This document shows positions 61,273 through 64,000 of a stretch of DNA of 64,000 bases, piece by piece. Numbering within the stretch: the stretch's first letter is position 1; each line of letters begins with the position of its first letter. The notes under the pieces are model-generated. The model saw only the letters and a program-made list of their open reading frames with translations. It did not search any database and was not told the origin of the DNA. A program made the translations under genes and the position numbers. Source of the DNA: Williamsia muralis (lineage in GTDB: Bacteria > Actinomycetota > Actinomycetes > Mycobacteriales > Mycobacteriaceae); assembly GCF_002735905.1 (NCBI RefSeq), contig NZ_PEBD01000004.1:62001-126000 (forward strand), written 5' to 3'.

Positions 61273-62595
61273 TCAGGCGTTCCACCACGGGCGCAGCGGC
61301 AGATCGCCGTTGCCGCCCTTGTTGTCCAATTTCACCGCGAGAACCTGATGCAGCTGAATGATGTTGCGCTCGAATCCGATCCGGCATCCGGCCATGTACA
61401 GACCCCAGAGCCGCGCGGTGCCGATACCCACTTCTTCGACTGCCTCGTCCCAGTGGTCGACCAGGTTCTTGTTCCAGTCGCGAAGGGTCATCGCGTAGTG
61501 CTCGCGCAGGTTCTCCTCGTGCACCACCTCCATCGCACCGATGTTCTGGATGGCCGAGATGATGGTGCCCGAGCCGGTCAACTCCCCGTCGGGGAACACA
61601 TAGCGGTCGATGAACGGTCCGGCCTTGCCTCGGCTCACGTTGTTCGACCGGGTGATGCAGTGGTTGAGCAGGATTCCGCCATCACGCAGTTTGCTGCGGA
61701 TGAACTTGAAGTACGACGGGTAGTTCTGGATCCCGATGTGCTCGGTCAATCCGATGGACGAGACCGCATCGAACTCGCCTTCGGTGACGTCGCGGTAATC
61801 ACTGTGCCGCACTTCGGCGAACTCGCTCAGACCCTCGTCGATGATTGCCTGCTGTGCCCACTGGGCCTGCTCGGCCGACAAGGTCACGCCGATGACGTGT
61901 ACACCGCGGCGTGCCGCGTACCGCACCATCGAACCCCAGCCGCAGCCGATGTCGAGCAGTCGATCGCCGGCCTTGAGCTTCAGCTTCTCGAAGACGAGGC
62001 GATACTTGTTGTCCTGAGCCTCTTCCAGGCTTGCCTCATGATTCGGATAGCAGGCGCACGTGTAGGTCATCGACGGCCCGAGCACCCATTCGTAGAAGGT
62101 GTTCGAGACGTCGTAGTGGTAATGGATCGCCTCGGCATCACGAGTCTTGCTGTGCCGCAGGCCCTCTGCAATTCGGCGCCACCGGGGGAGCTGTTCCTGG
62201 GGCGGGGGTGTGATGGGCTTGAAGTGCTCGAGGCCCAGTGACCGGGTGATCTGTGCCAGCGTGCGGGCCGACGGCCTGGAGAACTGCACGTCCTCGGAGA
62301 TCGCTCGCAATGCGGGGTAGGGGTCGCCCTCGTGGCACCCCTTCAGCGAGAGATCTCCAGCGATGTAGGCGCGGGCCAACCCGAGGTCACTGGGTGCGGT
62401 GGCCAGATAGCGGGTACCTCGCGGGGTGAGCAGTTCGAGCCCGTACTCGGCATCGGCCGGGCCGGCCGAACTGCCGTCGTAGGCGGTGACGCTGATCTGT
62501 AGATCGCCACCGGCGACGGCCTCCACCACCTCCGCCAGGCTGAGTTTCGGCCCGACCACCGACCCGGGCACCTCGTTGTTCTTCACAGTTGTCAT
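61273..62595 (-). CDS. Cyclopropane-fatty-acyl-phospholipid synthase family methyltransferase
   Basis: A 440-residue SAM methyltransferase of the CFA synthase family. An N-terminal acyl-binding region (about 1-145) precedes the catalytic domain. SAM motif I is DRLLDIGCGWGSMVRYAARRG, and family segments are IHYHYDVSNTFYEWVLGPSMTYTCACY, HIGIQNYPSYFKFI and RYVFPDGELTGSG. It transfers a methylene or methyl group to unsaturated acyl chains of membrane lipids. It starts with a 4-nt overlap with the flavoprotein gene. The pair resembles Rv3720/Rv3719 of M. tuberculosis and the known ufaA1/Cfa-like systems; partners of this kind have been linked to tuberculostearic-acid-like methyl-branched lipids (bfaA/bfaB), which I consider plausible here. 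Confidence 0.88.
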   Translation of the reverse strand: MTTVKNNEVPGSVVGPKLSLAEVVEAVAGGDLQISVTAYDGSSAGPADAEYGLELLTPRGTRYLATAPSDLGLARAYIAGDLSLKGCHEGDPYPALRAISEDVQFSRPSARTLAQITRSLGLEHFKPITPPPQEQLPRWRRIAEGLRHSKTRDAEAIHYHYDVSNTFYEWVLGPSMTYTCACYPNHEASLEEAQDNKYRLVFEKLKLKAGDRLLDIGCGWGSMVRYAARRGVHVIGVTLSAEQAQWAQQAIIDEGLSEFAEVRHSDYRDVTEGEFDAVSSIGLTEHIGIQNYPSYFKFIRSKLRDGGILLNHCITRSNNVSRGKAGPFIDRYVFPDGELTGSGTIISAIQNIGAMEVVHEENLREHYAMTLRDWNKNLVDHWDEAVEEVGIGTARLWGLYMAGCRIGFERNIIQLHQVLAVKLDNKGGNGDLPLRPWWNA

Positions 62596-64000
62596 TGCCG
62601 CTTCACCGCCTTTGAGTACAGGTCGAGTAACCGCGACCCGGGATCGTAACGTTTCTTGAGCAGGCGGTAGGGCTCACCGCCATAGAGCTGATCGAATTCC
62701 TCTTCGCCATAGAACGACTCGGAATACAGCGACTTGTGTCCGTCGAGTTCGGAGACCTTGATCTCGATCTGCCGGTTGGCGTAACCCTCCGGCTTGTCCT
62801 CGCGTTTGGGCACCGCAGACCAGAACCCCACGTTGACGTAGGTGCGGTGGGGCTCGAGGGGATACAGGGGCCATGGCCGGTGTGTGTCGGCGCCGGCGGG
62901 GGAGGGGTCGCGAAGTCGCAGCGGGCACAACCAGATCGGCTCGATCGGAATGTTCTCCAAGAACCAGTGTACGAACTCGGAGGTGCGCTCGATCGGAACC
63001 TCGATGTCCTGGACCACCCGTTCGCCGGGCGGTTGACCTTTGCGGGCATTGAGCTTGTCGCCGATGTCGAACCGGTGGTCGAGCGCGATCAATTTCCAGT
63101 AGAAGCTACTGCGCAGCAGTGGCTTTGGCCACAGACGGCGGATGCGGGGGTTCTGCGCGCCGAATGCCCGCGAGCACCAGAACCAGTCGGTGTCCCAGCG
63201 CCACAGGTAGTCGGCGATGGTGAGCCGGTCGCGGATGGGAGTGGAATCGGCGCTGTGCTGGATCGACCGGTAGTAGATCTGATCGCCGGTGTAGTCACTG
63301 ACCGGACCCGGAACGCTCGTCTGCGCGCCCAGGACGAGGTAGCTCTCGGTGGCGGAGAACACGACACCGTCGAGATAGTCGACGCGTTCGCCGGCGTAGG
63401 TGCCCTGCTCGACGATGTCGTTCATCGTGGACTGCAGGGTGTCGACGTCGGTGAACCGTACGTGGCGCAACTCGACGTAGGGTGCGACCTCCTCGAGCTC
63501 GATGCGTAGCCGTGTCGAGTACCCAAGCGTGCCATAGGAATTGGCGAACCCGAAGAAGAGATCTGAGTTCTCGCTGGTGGCCGAGGTGGTGACGATCTCG
63601 CCCGCTCCGGTCAAGATGTCGATCTCGAGTACAGATTCGTGGGGGAGTCCGTTCCGGAAAGAAGTCGACTCGATGCCGAGGCCGGTGACCGCGCCGCCCA
63701 GGGTGATCGTCTTGAGCTGGGGAACGACCTTGGGCGCCAGACCATATTTGAGCGTCGTCGCCACAAGTTCTTCGTACGTACACATTCCGGCCACGTCGGC
63801 CGTACGGGCCTGCCGGTCAACCGAGATCACCCGGTCCAGCCCGGAAACGTCCAATCCGGGATAAGGATTCTTCGCCCGCTTGCGGAACAGGTTCGACGTC
63901 TTCTTGGCCAGCCGAACACGGCCAGAGGCCGGGATGGCCCGGTAGCTGGCCAGCAACCTCTCGACGCCGTCGTCGAAGACCTTTCGCCCTGTTTCGGAAC
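62592..64000 (-). CDS. FAD-binding oxidoreductase (5' end beyond the window)
   Basis: The reading frame continues past the right edge without a stop (upstream codons read SETGRKVFDDGVERLLASYRAIP), so the N-terminus is missing. At least 469 residues are present. The FAD-binding domain of the PCMH type has VDVAGMCTYEEL-like (here TADVAGMCTYEELV), TLGGAVTGLGIESTSFRNGLPHESVLEIDILTGAGEIV and YGTLGYSTRL. The C-terminal half is a substrate or partner domain ending LLDLYSKAVKRQ. It is co-transcribed with the Cfa-like methyltransferase, where such a flavoprotein is expected to reduce the methylene-acyl product to a methyl branch. That function is inferred from the pairing. Confidence 0.85.
   Translation of the reverse strand, partial: SETGRKVFDDGVERLLASYRAIPASGRVRLAKKTSNLFRKRAKNPYPGLDVSGLDRVISVDRQARTADVAGMCTYEELVATTLKYGLAPKVVPQLKTITLGGAVTGLGIESTSFRNGLPHESVLEIDILTGAGEIVTTSATSENSDLFFGFANSYGTLGYSTRLRIELEEVAPYVELRHVRFTDVDTLQSTMNDIVEQGTYAGERVDYLDGVVFSATESYLVLGAQTSVPGPVSDYTGDQIYYRSIQHSADSTPIRDRLTIADYLWRWDTDWFWCSRAFGAQNPRIRRLWPKPLLRSSFYWKLIALDHRFDIGDKLNARKGQPPGERVVQDIEVPIERTSEFVHWFLENIPIEPIWLCPLRLRDPSPAGADTHRPWPLYPLEPHRTYVNVGFWSAVPKREDKPEGYANRQIEIKVSELDGHKSLYSESFYGEEEFDQLYGGEPYRLLKKRYDPGSRLLDLYSKAVKRQ

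Overview
The window is GC-rich actinobacterial DNA with tightly packed genes, many ATGA or TGATG overlaps, and several start codons that appear leaderless. Gene content points to a mycolic-acid bacterium (Mycobacteriales), most likely Gordonia or a close relative. It carries two MmpL-type lipid exporters, an MmpS-like protein, a Cfa-type lipid methyltransferase, two GT87 mannosyltransferase-like membrane proteins, the LigC/Prim-PolC pair and a 14-gene nuo operon. The genus call is inference from gene content and from gene order as I remember it in M. tuberculosis.

Layout. 1-8.5 kb: small accessory genes (zinc ribbon, SRPBCC, secreted intradiol-dioxygenase-like lipoprotein, SnoaL-like, TupA-like ATP-grasp, SQR-like flavoprotein), then glutamate decarboxylase and a Pro-Tyr-Gly-rich MmpS-like membrane protein. 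8.5-13.7 kb: two SAM methyltransferases and a four-gene ProXVWZ-type osmolyte ABC transporter. 13.7-18.1 kb: glycolipid-binding-like protein, prephenate dehydrogenase, TadA with its partner protein, CsbD stress protein, tRNA-Ser(CGA) and a PAS/GAF-like sensor. 18.1-33.8 kb: nuoA-N on the minus strand, preceded by a degenerate orphan receiver protein (34.0-34.5 kb). 34.5-40.7 kb: an MmpL exporter, a crotonase/thiolase/acyl-CoA dehydrogenase group and a small secreted protein. 40.77-41.11 kb: a gene-free block of degenerate 72-bp tandem repeats. 41.2-44.9 kb: lipoprotein, then TetR plus MmpL with a perfect palindromic operator. 44.9-50.1 kb: aldo/keto reductase with divergent XRE regulator, a tRNA-guanine transglycosylase lacking its zinc cysteines, an RDD protein and GluQRS. 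50.1-54.1 kb: LigC, Prim-PolC and a Na+/H+ antiporter. 54.1-64 kb: tRNA-Ser(GGA), SRP RNA, AspAT, two GT87 proteins, DnaX, the Cfa-like methyltransferase and an FAD oxidoreductase cut by the window edge.

How they fit together. The window is mainly core metabolism: respiratory complex I, translation accuracy (TadA, Tgt/GluQRS, two tRNA-Ser, SRP RNA), DNA replication and repair (DnaX, LigC/Prim-PolC), osmolyte uptake and envelope lipids. No phage, insertion sequence, CRISPR array or defence island is visible. The least ordinary observations are the Tgt that has lost all three zinc cysteines yet sits beside GluQRS, the intergenic 72-bp repeats, the TetR/MmpL operator, the CRP/GlxR-like site upstream of nuo, and a recurring arrangement of -10 box, 6-7 nt, then start codon.
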